Positions 1-7,787 are shown, counted from the stretch's first letter. The stretch is DNA of 64,000 nt from Rhizobium bangladeshense (GCF_017357245.1 NZ_CP071612.1:871001-935000); one strand, 5' to 3'. The notes: generated by a model not told the origin, from the sequence alone. A program made the numbers and translations.

Positions 1-155
1 GTGGCCGGCTTGGGCGCAGCCGGATCAGCCGGCGCTGCCTGGTTGGTAGCGGCGGGGTCGGCAGGCTGCGGCGCCGTCTGCGAGAATGCCGCCGGTGCGA
101 AAGCCGTGGCAAACAACGCGCCAGCGGCAACGGTCGTCAAAAGTTTGCGTGTCAT
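1..155 (-). CDS. Exported Ala/Pro-rich protein, N-terminal part only
   Basis: The gene reads leftwards from an ATG at 153-155 and runs off the left edge, so only about 51 residues are visible. They start MTRKLLTTVAAGALFATAFA, a classic Sec signal peptide (two positive charges, hydrophobic core, probable cleavage near AFS-QTA), followed by a low-complexity Ala/Pro/Asp stretch. Rhizobial PRC-barrel and other periplasmic proteins begin like this, but no domain is visible here, so the function is not assigned. The rightward reading frame over the same bases is a shadow. Confidence 0.7.
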   Translation of the reverse strand, partial: MTRKLLTTVAAGALFATAFAPAAFSQTAPQPADPAATNQAAPADPAAPKPA

Positions 156-320
156 TTCGAACCTACTTTCATTTCCTAGAGTGATCGCTGACCCGGCAAT
201 GCATGATTCTTGCCGCGCCGGTTCGAAGGGAAAATGAGCGGTGCGCCGATTGGTTCCGGTTGAAAACACGGAAAATATCTTGATTCTCGCGGAACTTTTA
301 TCGGTGAACGGCCGCCGAAA

Positions 321-349
321 CGAAAAGGCGCCCCGCTCGGGAGCGCCTT
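321..349 (-). terminator. Intrinsic terminator of the dgo operon
   Basis: Read leftwards, the arms AAGGCGC and GCGCCTT enclose a further CCCG/CGGG pairing, and a short T run follows. It lies about 30 bases beyond the stop codon of the SMP-30 gene, as expected for the end of this operon. Confidence 0.75.
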
Positions 350-375
350 GAAGGCAACGGGCGGAGCCCTCTGTT

Positions 376-1263
376 TCAGATCACATAGACGGGATCGAAC
401 ACGCCCTTGACCCCGATGCCGAGTTCCAGAAGCGCGCCGGCGCTCGGCTGAGCCGAACGGGCATCCTCGTCGAGCCCTTCCCAGGCGGTCGTCACCGCCA
501 GCCGATCGGCATTGGCGCCGATGAAGGCTGGGCAGGAGGGCTGGACGGCGGGGACCTTGTAGCGCGAGATGCGCAAGCCATCGGGATTGTAGCGATCGAC
601 GACGCCCGCACCCCAGCGCGCATTCCAGATATAGCCATCGGCATCGACCACCGAGCCGTCGATGTCGCCGGGCTCGTTCATGCTGTCGACCAGCACGATC
701 GGCTCGCCCGAGGGCAGACCGGTCTGCGGATCGACCATGACGCGCATCAGCCGGTTGATGCGGGAATCCGTATAGTAGCCGATCGTGCCATCGGGGGAAA
801 AGCAGATCGAATTTGGAATGCTGATGCCGCTGAAGATCTTCGTCACCTTCCCGCCGGCGACATGATAGATAGCGCCGGCCTGGTTTTCCGCCCGCTTGCT
901 CATCGTGCCGATCCAGAGCGACCCCGAGGGATGGGTGCGGCCGTCGTTCGAGCGGTTCTCCGGCCTGTCGTTTTCGAGCGCGGCATAGAAGGTGAGGTTG
1001 CCGCTCGCCACATCCCGCACGAAAAGCCCTTCCTCCGTCGCGATCAGCTGCCGTCCGGCATCGATGCGAGCGAGCACGCTTGCCATAACAGGCAGAGCAT
1101 GGACCTTCTTTTCCCCCGTTGCCAGTTTGAGCTCGTGCAGCTCCTTGCCGAGGATGTTGAACCACCAGACCGTATTGCTGTCCGGATCATAGGTCGGCCC
1201 TTCTCCGAGAACGGAATTGGTATTGCAAAGGGTCTTGCCTTCGAACTCATAAATGTCGGTCAT
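376..1263 (-). CDS. SMP-30/gluconolactonase family sugar lactonase
   Basis: A 295-aa protein of the SMP-30/regucalcin six-bladed beta-propeller family. It begins MTDIYEFEGKTLCNTNSVLG, then has the family's EGPTYD motif and the metal-site region around PNSICFSPDG and DIDGSVVDADGYIWNA. Members hydrolyse aldonolactones at a divalent metal. The ATG at 1263 is preceded by a GGGAGCG ribosome site and lies 4 bases after the dgoA stop; an upstream in-frame extension would run into dgoA. As the last gene of the operon it would open the lactone made by the first-gene dehydrogenase. The substrate (galactono-, arabino- or another lactone) is inferred from context only. Confidence 0.88.
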   Translation of the reverse strand: MTDIYEFEGKTLCNTNSVLGEGPTYDPDSNTVWWFNILGKELHELKLATGEKKVHALPVMASVLARIDAGRQLIATEEGLFVRDVASGNLTFYAALENDRPENRSNDGRTHPSGSLWIGTMSKRAENQAGAIYHVAGGKVTKIFSGISIPNSICFSPDGTIGYYTDSRINRLMRVMVDPQTGLPSGEPIVLVDSMNEPGDIDGSVVDADGYIWNARWGAGVVDRYNPDGLRISRYKVPAVQPSCPAFIGANADRLAVTTAWEGLDEDARSAQPSAGALLELGIGVKGVFDPVYVI

Positions 1264-1267
1264 ACGC

Positions 1268-1900
1268 TCACGCTCCCATGGCTGCATCATAGGCGTAAAT
1301 GGTTGCTTTCGCGCGCTCGGCAACCTCTGCCGCGGTCATTCCGGGCCTGTAGAGGCTGGTGCCGAGACCGAAGGCGAAGATGCTGGCCTTGGTGTAATCG
1401 GCGAAATTCTTGTCCGATACGCCGCCGACGGCGGCAATCGTGAGCTCCGGCGGCAGAATCGCCCGGATCGCCGTGATGCCGGAAGGACTAAGAACGCTCG
1501 CCGGAAAGAATTTGAGACCAGTGGCTCCGGCGCGTGCAGCAGCGAGCGCTTCGGTCGGCGTAAAGACGCCGGGCATCGTCACCATACCATGGCCGCGTGC
1601 CCGGATGATCACCTCGGGCTCGACATTTGGCGTCACCAGCAGCTTGCCGCCGGCCGCATTCAGGCTATCGACCGCCTCGACCGTCAACACCGTGCCGGCG
1701 CCGATCAGCACCTCGGCCGGCGCCATCTTCGCGGCGATCTCGATGGATTTGAACGGCTCCGGCGAGTTGAGCGGAATTTCGATCGCCGTCAGGCCGTTTT
1801 CGATCAAGGCGCTTACGACGCTCTCGGTCTCGTCGGGCCGGATGCCGCGGAGGATGGCGATCAGCGGACGCTTCATGTCGGGGAAGGGGATACGATTCAT
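1268..1900 (-). CDS. dgoA: 2-dehydro-3-deoxy-6-phosphogalactonate aldolase
   Basis: A 210-aa class I aldolase of the KDPG/KDPGal family. It has the LRG motif near residue 18, the catalytic Glu in AIEIPLNSPEP (E41) and the Schiff-base lysine in GLKFFPAS (K130). It splits 2-keto-3-deoxy-6-phosphogalactonate to pyruvate and glyceraldehyde 3-phosphate, the last step of the De Ley-Doudoroff route. The start at 1900 lies 13 bases after the dgoK stop. KDPG and KDPGal aldolases look alike; the neighbouring dgoK favours the galactonate enzyme. Confidence 0.9.
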   Translation of the reverse strand: MNRIPFPDMKRPLIAILRGIRPDETESVVSALIENGLTAIEIPLNSPEPFKSIEIAAKMAPAEVLIGAGTVLTVEAVDSLNAAGGKLLVTPNVEPEVIIRARGHGMVTMPGVFTPTEALAAARAGATGLKFFPASVLSPSGITAIRAILPPELTIAAVGGVSDKNFADYTKASIFAFGLGTSLYRPGMTAAEVAERAKATIYAYDAAMGA

Positions 1901-1913
1901 CGTGTCAGCTTTC

Positions 1914-2831
1914 TCAATTCGGCCAGATGGCTTCGGCGGCTGCCGATAGCCCGCGGCGCACGGCCGCGTCGGCGTCGATGGCGGTGAAGTCAATGGAGAG
2001 GGTTTTGAAGGCCTGTTCGTAGAGCGCCTGCAGGCGTCCGGAGGCGACGAGGGTGATATCAGTGCCGTTGGCGGCATCCTGAAGCGCTCCGGCAATTTCG
2101 AGGCCGATCAGCGTGCCGGAAAGCCGGGCTTGCGCGGCAGCGGCGGAGATTCCGTGCAGCAGCTGACCCGAGCGGGCGGTAAACAGGAGGTTGGTGGCAA
2201 TGCCCGGCCGGGCGAAAGCGGCCAACACCGCCGCCTCGAAGGCCGCCGCATCCGCCGGCTGCTCCTCAGCACCGGCGACCGCATGCGACAGGATCGTATG
2301 TTTGCTGATCGCGTCGAAGAGTTCGCCGGTCATGAAGGTGGAAAAGCCGGTGACTTCCGTATTGGTCACGTGCACCCATTTCGAATGCGTGCCGGGCATG
2401 CAGACCGCCTGCGCGCCGGTGCCTGCGCCGCCGAGGGCGCCGAGAAGCTGGGTTTCCTCGCCGCGCATAACGTCAGGCATTGCCATCTGCCGTTGGGCGA
2501 GGCCCGGCAGAATGCGGATGTCCCGGCTTTCACCTGGCACGCGGACCGCCGCGGTGAGGATCGAGGCGAGCGGCGCGGGCACGTCGATATAACCGGCTTC
2601 GACCCAGCCCTGTTTTGCGCCGGCCATGCCGCAGACGATCACAGGCAGCCCTTCCGGCGCCTCGATGGCGGCGAGATGGCCTGACAAGACGGTGGAAAAG
2701 CCGATCTTTGCCGCGCTCGTCATGCCTTCGCCGCTGCGGCGTTCGGCGAGGATGCTGCCGTCCTTGCCGACCAGCCAGAGCCGGAAGCTGCTGGTGCCCC
2801 AGTCCACCGCGACATAAGCGGGATTAGTCAT
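1914..2831 (-). CDS. dgoK: 2-dehydro-3-deoxygalactonokinase
   Basis: A 305-aa DgoK-family sugar kinase of the ASKHA fold. The N-terminus VAVDWGTSSFRLWLV is the phosphate-1 ATP loop, and GMAGAKQGW and MPGTHSKWV are family signatures. It phosphorylates 2-keto-3-deoxygalactonate for DgoA. Its ATG shares one base with the upstream dehydrogenase stop (TAATG), which points to translational coupling. No galactonate dehydratase (dgoD) is in the operon, so that step must be supplied elsewhere. Confidence 0.92.
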   Translation of the reverse strand: MTNPAYVAVDWGTSSFRLWLVGKDGSILAERRSGEGMTSAAKIGFSTVLSGHLAAIEAPEGLPVIVCGMAGAKQGWVEAGYIDVPAPLASILTAAVRVPGESRDIRILPGLAQRQMAMPDVMRGEETQLLGALGGAGTGAQAVCMPGTHSKWVHVTNTEVTGFSTFMTGELFDAISKHTILSHAVAGAEEQPADAAAFEAAVLAAFARPGIATNLLFTARSGQLLHGISAAAAQARLSGTLIGLEIAGALQDAANGTDITLVASGRLQALYEQAFKTLSIDFTAIDADAAVRRGLSAAAEAIWPN

Positions 2832-3592
2832 TACAAAACGCCTCCATCGACGATCAGGGACTGAGCGGTCATAGCAGCCGCACAATCGGATGCAAGAAAC
2901 AGGCAGGGACCGACGATCGCATCGGCCTTGAGCGCTTTTTTCAGGCACTGCTGCTCGACCGAGCGCGCAATGCTCTCCTCGGTGAGCCAGAGCTGCATCT
3001 GCCGCTCGGTGACGACCATGCCGGGCAGGATGCAGTTGACCCGGATGTTCTCCGGCCCGAGCCTGCCGGCCATGCTCTTCGTCAGTCCGACGACCGCCGC
3101 CTTCGCCGCCGCATAGGCGGGAAATCCGCCCATGTTGAGCTTGAAGGCGATCGACGACATATTGACGATTGCGCCGCCGCCGGCCGACCGCATCGACGGC
3201 GCCACCGCCTGCGAGGTGAAGAACACGTGCCGGAGATTGACCGCCTGATTGTTGTCCCAATAGGCCTCGGTCACCTCGTCGAATTCGTGACGGTCGTCCC
3301 AGGCGGCATTATTGACAAGCACGCGGATCGGCCCTGACGCCGCAACGACGGCATCGACCGTGCGCCGGATCGCCTCGATGTCGCGCAGATCGGCATGGTG
3401 AAAGAGGACAGGGTGCGGCGTTTCCCGCGACAGGCTTTCGGCGAGTTCCCTGCCGGCCGCCTCGGCAATGTCGATGAAAGACACCTTGGCGCCCTGACGC
3501 GCGAAACCCTCGACGATCGCCGCGCCGATGCCCGATCCGCCGCCGGTCACGAGCACGGCGCGATCCTTGAACTCGGGAAATTGTGCTGCCAT
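2831..3592 (-). CDS. SDR-family sugar dehydrogenase
   Basis: A 253-aa classical short-chain dehydrogenase/reductase. It has the NAD(P) motif TGGGSGIG (16-23), NNAA (94-97), the catalytic Ser at 146/147, and Y160-x3-K164 (YAAAK). As the first gene of the operon with dgoK, dgoA and a lactonase, it probably oxidises the incoming aldose or polyol; SDR specificity cannot be read from sequence. The chosen ATG at 3592 follows a GGAGGAG site. An ATG 21 bases further up (3613) is also in frame and would add MEETVSA. Confidence 0.82.
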   Translation of the reverse strand: MAAQFPEFKDRAVLVTGGGSGIGAAIVEGFARQGAKVSFIDIAEAAGRELAESLSRETPHPVLFHHADLRDIEAIRRTVDAVVAASGPIRVLVNNAAWDDRHEFDEVTEAYWDNNQAVNLRHVFFTSQAVAPSMRSAGGGAIVNMSSIAFKLNMGGFPAYAAAKAAVVGLTKSMAGRLGPENIRVNCILPGMVVTERQMQLWLTEESIARSVEQQCLKKALKADAIVGPCLFLASDCAAAMTAQSLIVDGGVL

Positions 3593-3620
3593 TGCGCTCA
3601 CCGTCTCCTCCAATCCCTAT

Positions 3621-3656
3621 GTTCCATTATTTGGAACTTAATTTGACTATTTGGAA
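3621..3656. promoter_or_regulatory. Probable IclR operator in the divergent dgo/iclR region
   Basis: A perfect dyad GTTCCA-N5-TGGAAC occupies 3621-3637. Its right half TATTTGGAA recurs exactly 20 bases on (3628-3636 and 3648-3656), two helical turns away and so on the same face. The sites sit between the IclR gene and the operon it probably controls. Assignment to this regulator is inference. Confidence 0.6.
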
Positions 3657-3671
3657 TTATCGGATTATGCT
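3643..3671 (+). promoter_or_regulatory. Sigma-70-type promoter of the IclR gene
   Basis: TTGACT (3643-3648) and TATGCT (3666-3671) are separated by exactly 17 bases. The spacer contains the second TATTTGGAA half-site, so a bound repressor would block RNA polymerase, consistent with autoregulation. Confidence 0.6.
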
Positions 3672-3730
3672 GCTCTTTCTGTCAAGGGCGCACGCCTTTC
3701 AAGGGCGGACCGATTCAACGGCACTTAGAG

Positions 3731-4525
3731 ATGGCATCAAGCGACGGCATGGCACAGGCACGCGAGACCGGCACCCTCGGCAAATTGATGGTTCTCCTCG
3801 ATCTCGTCACCCATGCGGATACGCCGTTGCGCTTCACCGATATACTGGCGCTGGCCAGCCAGCCGCGCGGCACTCTGCACCGCCAGCTCAGCCACCTGGT
3901 GGAGGAGGGCTTGCTCGAGCTCGATGGCGACGGCCGTTACGCGCCGGGCCTGCGCCTGCTCGATTTTGCCGCGCGCAGCTGGGCGCGCAATGAATTCCGC
4001 CTGATTGCCGAACCTCACCTGGCCGAACTCCAGCAGGCGACCGGCGAGACGGTGCATCTCGGCGTTCTCCGGGGAGAGTCGATCATCTATCTCGACAAAG
4101 TCGAAGGCCGCCAGCCCGTGCGCATGTACTCCCAGATCGGCAACGCCTCGCCCTGCTACTGCACCGGCGTCGGCAAGGCCGCTCTTTCGCTGCTTCCGCC
4201 CGAAAGCCTCGTCGATCTCCTCGCTGGTCTCAGCTTCACCAGCTTTACCGCCTCGACGCACGCCTCGGCCGAAACGCTTGCCGCCGAAATTCGCGAAATT
4301 GCCGAACAGGGCTATGCCTTCGACCGTGAGGAGCACGAGGCAGGCATCCGCTGCGTCGCCGCGCCGGTCTGGTCGGAGGATCGAACCTTCATCGGCGGCA
4401 TTTCGGTCACCGGTCCGGCCTATCGGCTATCGATGGAACTTCTGCGGCAGTGGGCCGTTCCGGTGCAGCTGACGGCTGCAAAGATTATGGAGGGCATGCG
4501 CGTTCGCCTCGGCCCGCGGCGTTGA
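3731..4525 (+). CDS. IclR-family transcriptional regulator
   Basis: A 264-aa protein with an N-terminal winged helix (about 17-75, including LRFTDILALASQPRGTLHR) and a C-terminal IclR effector domain (about 85-260: ETVHLGVLRG, YSQIGNASPCYCTGVGKA, GIRCVAAPV). It is divergent from the dgo operon with a 138-base gap holding a paired operator, so it very probably controls that operon and itself in response to a sugar acid or its derivative. An ATG six codons in is a possible alternative start, since neither has a strong ribosome site. Confidence 0.88.
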   Translation: MASSDGMAQARETGTLGKLMVLLDLVTHADTPLRFTDILALASQPRGTLHRQLSHLVEEGLLELDGDGRYAPGLRLLDFAARSWARNEFRLIAEPHLAELQQATGETVHLGVLRGESIIYLDKVEGRQPVRMYSQIGNASPCYCTGVGKAALSLLPPESLVDLLAGLSFTSFTASTHASAETLAAEIREIAEQGYAFDREEHEAGIRCVAAPVWSEDRTFIGGISVTGPAYRLSMELLRQWAVPVQLTAAKIMEGMRVRLGPRR

Positions 4526-4783
4526 CGGTAATCGTCATGGCCATTGCTGGACGCGTTAGCAGAGCATGCATATGATGACAGCGATATTGAGATTTGGCGG
4601 CGAATCACCACAAGTGGAATGGCCCGCGAAATCTGCAGCCTCTCATTGGCCGAACGCTGCCCGCCGAGGCCGGTTCCATGTCATCCAGTTCGCGATCATC
4701 ATTCCTCGATACAATCGAACTGGCCGCGGCGGCCAGCTTCGCAAATGGTTTGCCGGCCGCTGCGCCGAAGATGAAGAAATGTG

Positions 4784-5518
4784 ATGGTACCCTTGTCGCA
4801 AACATCCACGGAAGAAGACGATTACATCACGGAAATCGCCGGCCTGAAGACGCAGTTCGATATTTTCCGTTTCTTGAAACGGGTCACGGAAGCCTATCGC
4901 AGCCGCGCTTTCATGGTTCTCAATCTGCCGCCGATCACCTCTCTCGACCTTCAGGGCAGCACCGTCCTCACCAGTTGGCCGGCCGAGCTTCTGGCGCTCT
5001 ACGACCAGGAAGGGCTGATGATGAACAGCCCGGTTCTGAGGCGGCTTAGAACATCGACGCGGCCTTTCATTTACGACATGTCGCGACAGAACTGGTCGCG
5101 CGAAGACGGCAAGTCCGCCCTGGTGACCTCGCTGTTCGAGCGTTTCAGGATGATGCGCTGCGCCTACTTCCCGACGCATGAGCCTTCCGGCCTGCGCGGC
5201 GCCGTCTCCTTCGCTGGCGATCGAGAGCCGTTCAGCGCCGCCGAAATGCGCGAGCTTTGCTATATCGCCATCCATGTCTTCGACAGGCTTGCCGAAATCC
5301 GCAATCTCGATAGCCGAATGACGGACACGCTGACGGATCGCGAGATCGACTGCCTCAACTGGACGGCGGCCGGCAAGACCAGCGCGGAAATCGCCGAAAT
5401 CCTTGCGCTGTCCGAGCACACGGTCAATCATTACCTCAACCGCGCCACCAAAAAGCTCGATACGGTCAACCGTACCCAGGCGGTCGCCAAGGCGCTGCGG
5501 ATCGGCCTGATCAAATAA
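4784..5518 (+). CDS. Orphan LuxR-type regulator with an altered autoinducer pocket
   Basis: A 244-aa protein with an N-terminal autoinducer-binding-like domain (about 15-165) and a C-terminal LuxR HTH (about 180-240: LTDREIDCLNWTAAGKTSAE, EHTVNHYLNRATKKL). No luxI-type synthase is nearby, so it is a LuxR solo. Aligned by eye to TraR, the pocket Trp is kept (LTSWPAEL) but the Asp of the Asp-Pro pair reads Ser-Pro (NSPVLRR), so binding of a standard acyl-homoserine lactone is doubtful. A GTG directly before the ATG (4781) could also start it. The 258-base gap upstream shows nothing I can name. Confidence 0.82.
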   Translation: MVPLSQTSTEEDDYITEIAGLKTQFDIFRFLKRVTEAYRSRAFMVLNLPPITSLDLQGSTVLTSWPAELLALYDQEGLMMNSPVLRRLRTSTRPFIYDMSRQNWSREDGKSALVTSLFERFRMMRCAYFPTHEPSGLRGAVSFAGDREPFSAAEMRELCYIAIHVFDRLAEIRNLDSRMTDTLTDREIDCLNWTAAGKTSAEIAEILALSEHTVNHYLNRATKKLDTVNRTQAVAKALRIGLIK

Positions 5519-5618
5519 GTTGCAAAATTGGCGGCGCGCGGTGGGTCGGGCGCTCAGCGCTTAGGCAGAACGGGGTGCCGCCCGGCGCTGCCGCGTGGCT
5601 TTTCCCGATTTTTCGATC

Positions 5619-5634
5619 TGGCACGTTTTCTGCT
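5619..5634 (+). promoter_or_regulatory. Sigma-54 (-24/-12) promoter
   Basis: TGGCACG-N4-CTGCT has the invariant GG (5620-5621) and GC (5632-5633) with exactly 10 bases between them, matching the RpoN consensus except for one T in TTGC. Transcription would begin near 5645. Any activator site upstream was not identified. Confidence 0.6.
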
Positions 5635-5666
5635 TCTCATTTGCAAGAGGTCCAGAGGGGACTTTG

Positions 5667-5918
5667 ATGACCAGCGCCAGGAAATGGCGCGGCCGACACA
5701 CCGCTGCCCGACGCCGACGCCGTTTCTCTCCCGGCCGTCGGCGTCGGTGGCGGTTGTTGCCTTTTGGCACCGCTTCTTTCGCAGTTGTTCACGATTTCCT
5801 CTTCCCAAGCACTTTTTTCTGGCCTTTTTTTCGGCTTGCGCTAGTTCGCCCCGCATTGCGCCGGTTCCTGGGGAGAGAGACCGTTGCGGCCATCAGGGCG
5901 AAAGCCCGGCGGACTTGA
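5667..5918 (+). CDS. Possible small Arg-rich protein behind the sigma-54 promoter
   Basis: An ATG at 5667 follows an AGAGGGGAC ribosome site with good spacing and opens an 83-codon frame, about 20 bases after the predicted sigma-54 transcription start. The product is very Arg-rich at first (GRHTAARRRRRF) and then hydrophobic. Composition is unlike a normal protein, two strong hairpins lie within it, and the other frames are open too, so the transcript may be non-coding. I do not recognise a family. Confidence 0.25.
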   Translation: MTSARKWRGRHTAARRRRRFSPGRRRRWRLLPFGTASFAVVHDFLFPSTFFWPFFRLALVRPALRRFLGRETVAAIRAKARRT

Positions 5919-5930
5919 TGGCCGCAGCGG
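5709..5930 (+). ncRNA. Candidate structured RNA with two strong hairpins
   Basis: Hairpin 1 pairs CGACGCCGACG (5709-5719) with CGTCGGCGTCG (5736-5746), a perfect 11-bp stem. Hairpin 2 pairs 5881-5895 with 5916-5930 (15 bp, one G-U). Inside it sits GGGC-GAAA-GCCC (5896-5907), a stem capped by a GNRA tetraloop, leaving GGCGGACT unpaired. Both lie downstream of the sigma-54 promoter. I cannot match this to a known RNA family; it may be a small RNA or an untranslated region. Confidence 0.35.
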
Positions 5931-6020
5931 ATCGCAAATCCCCCCGCGTTTTTCGCAGTCGGCAATTCATTTTCACCCGATGATTTTATTTGGCGAAGAC
6001 GTGCGTCTCCACTATCTCTA

Positions 6021-6128
6021 CCGCATGATTTTAGCCTTTGCCGAAAGCGGCCAAGGCTAAAATCATGCGGCAATTTAAAGTGCTACGGCACCGTTGCGCG
6101 TCTTGAGAACGCGCGGCGCCGTAGTCTA
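6021..6128. repeat. Tandem double palindrome, RIME-like intergenic element
   Basis: Palindrome 1 has perfect 18-bp arms (6021-6038 and 6053-6070) around a GCCG/CGGC inner stem. Palindrome 2 pairs 6083-6101 with 6109-6124 with one mismatch and a small bulge. Two large palindromes in about 108 bp fit the published description of Rhizobium intergenic mosaic elements (RIME1). The element ends about 24 bases before mrp and would form part of its leader. Confidence 0.65.
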
Positions 6129-6151
6129 CGAGAAGAAGCAGTGAGGGTGGA

Positions 6152-7336
6152 ATGACCGACGTCACCAAGGAACAGGTTCTCGAAACGCTTAAGACCGTGC
6201 GCGGACCGGATCTCGAACACGATATCGTCGCGCTCGGCATGGTCTCCGATGTCTTCATCTCCGACGGCAAGGTCTATTTCTCCATCACGGTTCCGGCCGA
6301 ACGCGCCAGGGAACTGGAGCCGATGCGGCTCGCCGCCGAGCGCGTCATCAAGGAGATGCCGGGCGTCAGGGGCGCGCTCGTCACTCTGACGGCAGACAAG
6401 AAGGCGGCGGCCGCCGCGTCTGCCGCCCGCCCGGCGCCCAATCCGCCCCACGGTCATGCCGGTCATGATCATGGAGGCCACGATCAACAGCATCACGGGC
6501 ATGCACCGCAGCAACAGCCGCCCCGCTCGGGCAAGATCGGCGTTCCCGGTATCGGCGCCATCATTGCCGTGGCCTCCGGTAAGGGCGGGGTCGGCAAATC
6601 TACCACTGCCGTCAACCTGGCGCTCGGCCTGCTCGCCAATGGTCTGCGAGTCGGCATTCTCGATGCCGATATATACGGCCCCTCGATGCCGCGGCTCTTG
6701 AAGATCTCCGGCCGCCCGACGCAGATCGATGGCCGCATCATCAATCCGATGGAGAATTACGGCCTCAAGGTCATGTCGATGGGTTTCCTCGTCGACGAGG
6801 AGACGGCGATGATCTGGCGCGGGCCGATGGTCCAGTCGGCGCTGATGCAGATGCTGCGCGAAGTGGCATGGGGCGAGCTCGACGTCCTCGTCGTCGACAT
6901 GCCGCCCGGCACCGGCGACGCGCAATTGACGATGGCCCAGCAAGTGCCGCTTGCCGGCGCCGTCATCGTTTCCACGCCGCAGGATCTCGCCCTGATCGAT
7001 GCCCGCAAGGGCCTCAACATGTTCCGCAAGGTCGAGGTGCCGGTTCTCGGCATCGTCGAAAACATGAGCTATTTCATAGCGCCCGACACCGGCACCCGCT
7101 ACGACATCTTCGGTCATGGCGGCGCCCGCAAGGAGGCCGAGCGGATTGGCGTGCCCTTCCTCGGCGAAGTGCCTCTGACGATGAACATCCGCGAAACTTC
7201 CGACGCGGGCACGCCGCTGGTCGCCTCCGATCCGAACGGTACCGTCGCCGGCATCTATCGCGGTATCGCCGCCAAGGTATGGCAGCAACTCGGCGGCCAG
7301 GCCCAGCGCCCGGCGCCGGCGATCGTCTTCGAATGA
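6152..7336 (+). CDS. mrp: Mrp/ApbC-family P-loop ATPase, cysteine-free, His-rich linker
   Basis: A 394-aa protein with an N-terminal MIP18/DUF59 domain (1-80), a linker with eight His between 100 and 117 (HGHAGHDHGGH, HHGHA), and a ParA/MinD-type ATPase domain with deviant Walker A GKGGVGKS (143-150), DADIYGPSMP and DMPPGTGDAQL. The family carries and inserts Fe-S clusters. The usual C-terminal CxxC after NMS is replaced by NMSYFIAPDTG (304-314), and there is no Cys anywhere in the protein, so cluster binding through Cys is impossible. The His tract might bind metal. Confidence 0.9.
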   Translation: MTDVTKEQVLETLKTVRGPDLEHDIVALGMVSDVFISDGKVYFSITVPAERARELEPMRLAAERVIKEMPGVRGALVTLTADKKAAAAASAARPAPNPPHGHAGHDHGGHDQQHHGHAPQQQPPRSGKIGVPGIGAIIAVASGKGGVGKSTTAVNLALGLLANGLRVGILDADIYGPSMPRLLKISGRPTQIDGRIINPMENYGLKVMSMGFLVDEETAMIWRGPMVQSALMQMLREVAWGELDVLVVDMPPGTGDAQLTMAQQVPLAGAVIVSTPQDLALIDARKGLNMFRKVEVPVLGIVENMSYFIAPDTGTRYDIFGHGGARKEAERIGVPFLGEVPLTMNIRETSDAGTPLVASDPNGTVAGIYRGIAAKVWQQLGGQAQRPAPAIVFE

Positions 7337-7787
7337 CGCCTCCGGCTATAGGCAGGACTTCCCGGCCAATCGCGTGCATGACAGCAGAGCGCTGAACCGC
7401 CGAATCACCGTTGCGACATCCCAAATTGTGAGGGAAACGTGGTGAAAAGGCGCACTTCACGGAAGATGTCTTGATTATTTCACGGCTTTGCTTCATATGC
7501 CGCGGCGCCATGATGGCGTTGCTGCAGATGCTCATGACGGCCGTCTTCGTTTCGAAGGTCCCGGACCGCCTGCAAGGTCGAAGGATTGGTAACTGCGATG
7601 CGGTGGAGCATAATGCGCATGCTGGCCTTCGAGGTCGGATGCAGCTGGAGTTGTATGAACTTTCTTGATCCGCTTCCGTTTGGACCTGGAGCGAGCCACC
7701 CTCGCATTGCCGCGATGGCGGCCGCATGGAAACGCTTGCGATGAAGATGATGACCACGAAGTGTCGTGAGCATCGGAGACGCTGCCG
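7337..7787. other. 451-bp gap between mrp and corA
   Basis: Short frames are open on both strands, but none has a convincing ribosome site, normal protein composition or a recognisable motif. I see no clear hairpin-plus-T terminator. It presumably holds the corA-kup promoter, which I could not pinpoint. Confidence 0.5.

Noticed and set aside
7471..7773. Overlapping short frames on both strands between mrp and corA
   Set aside because: No ribosome site or recognisable motif, and each overlaps the other.
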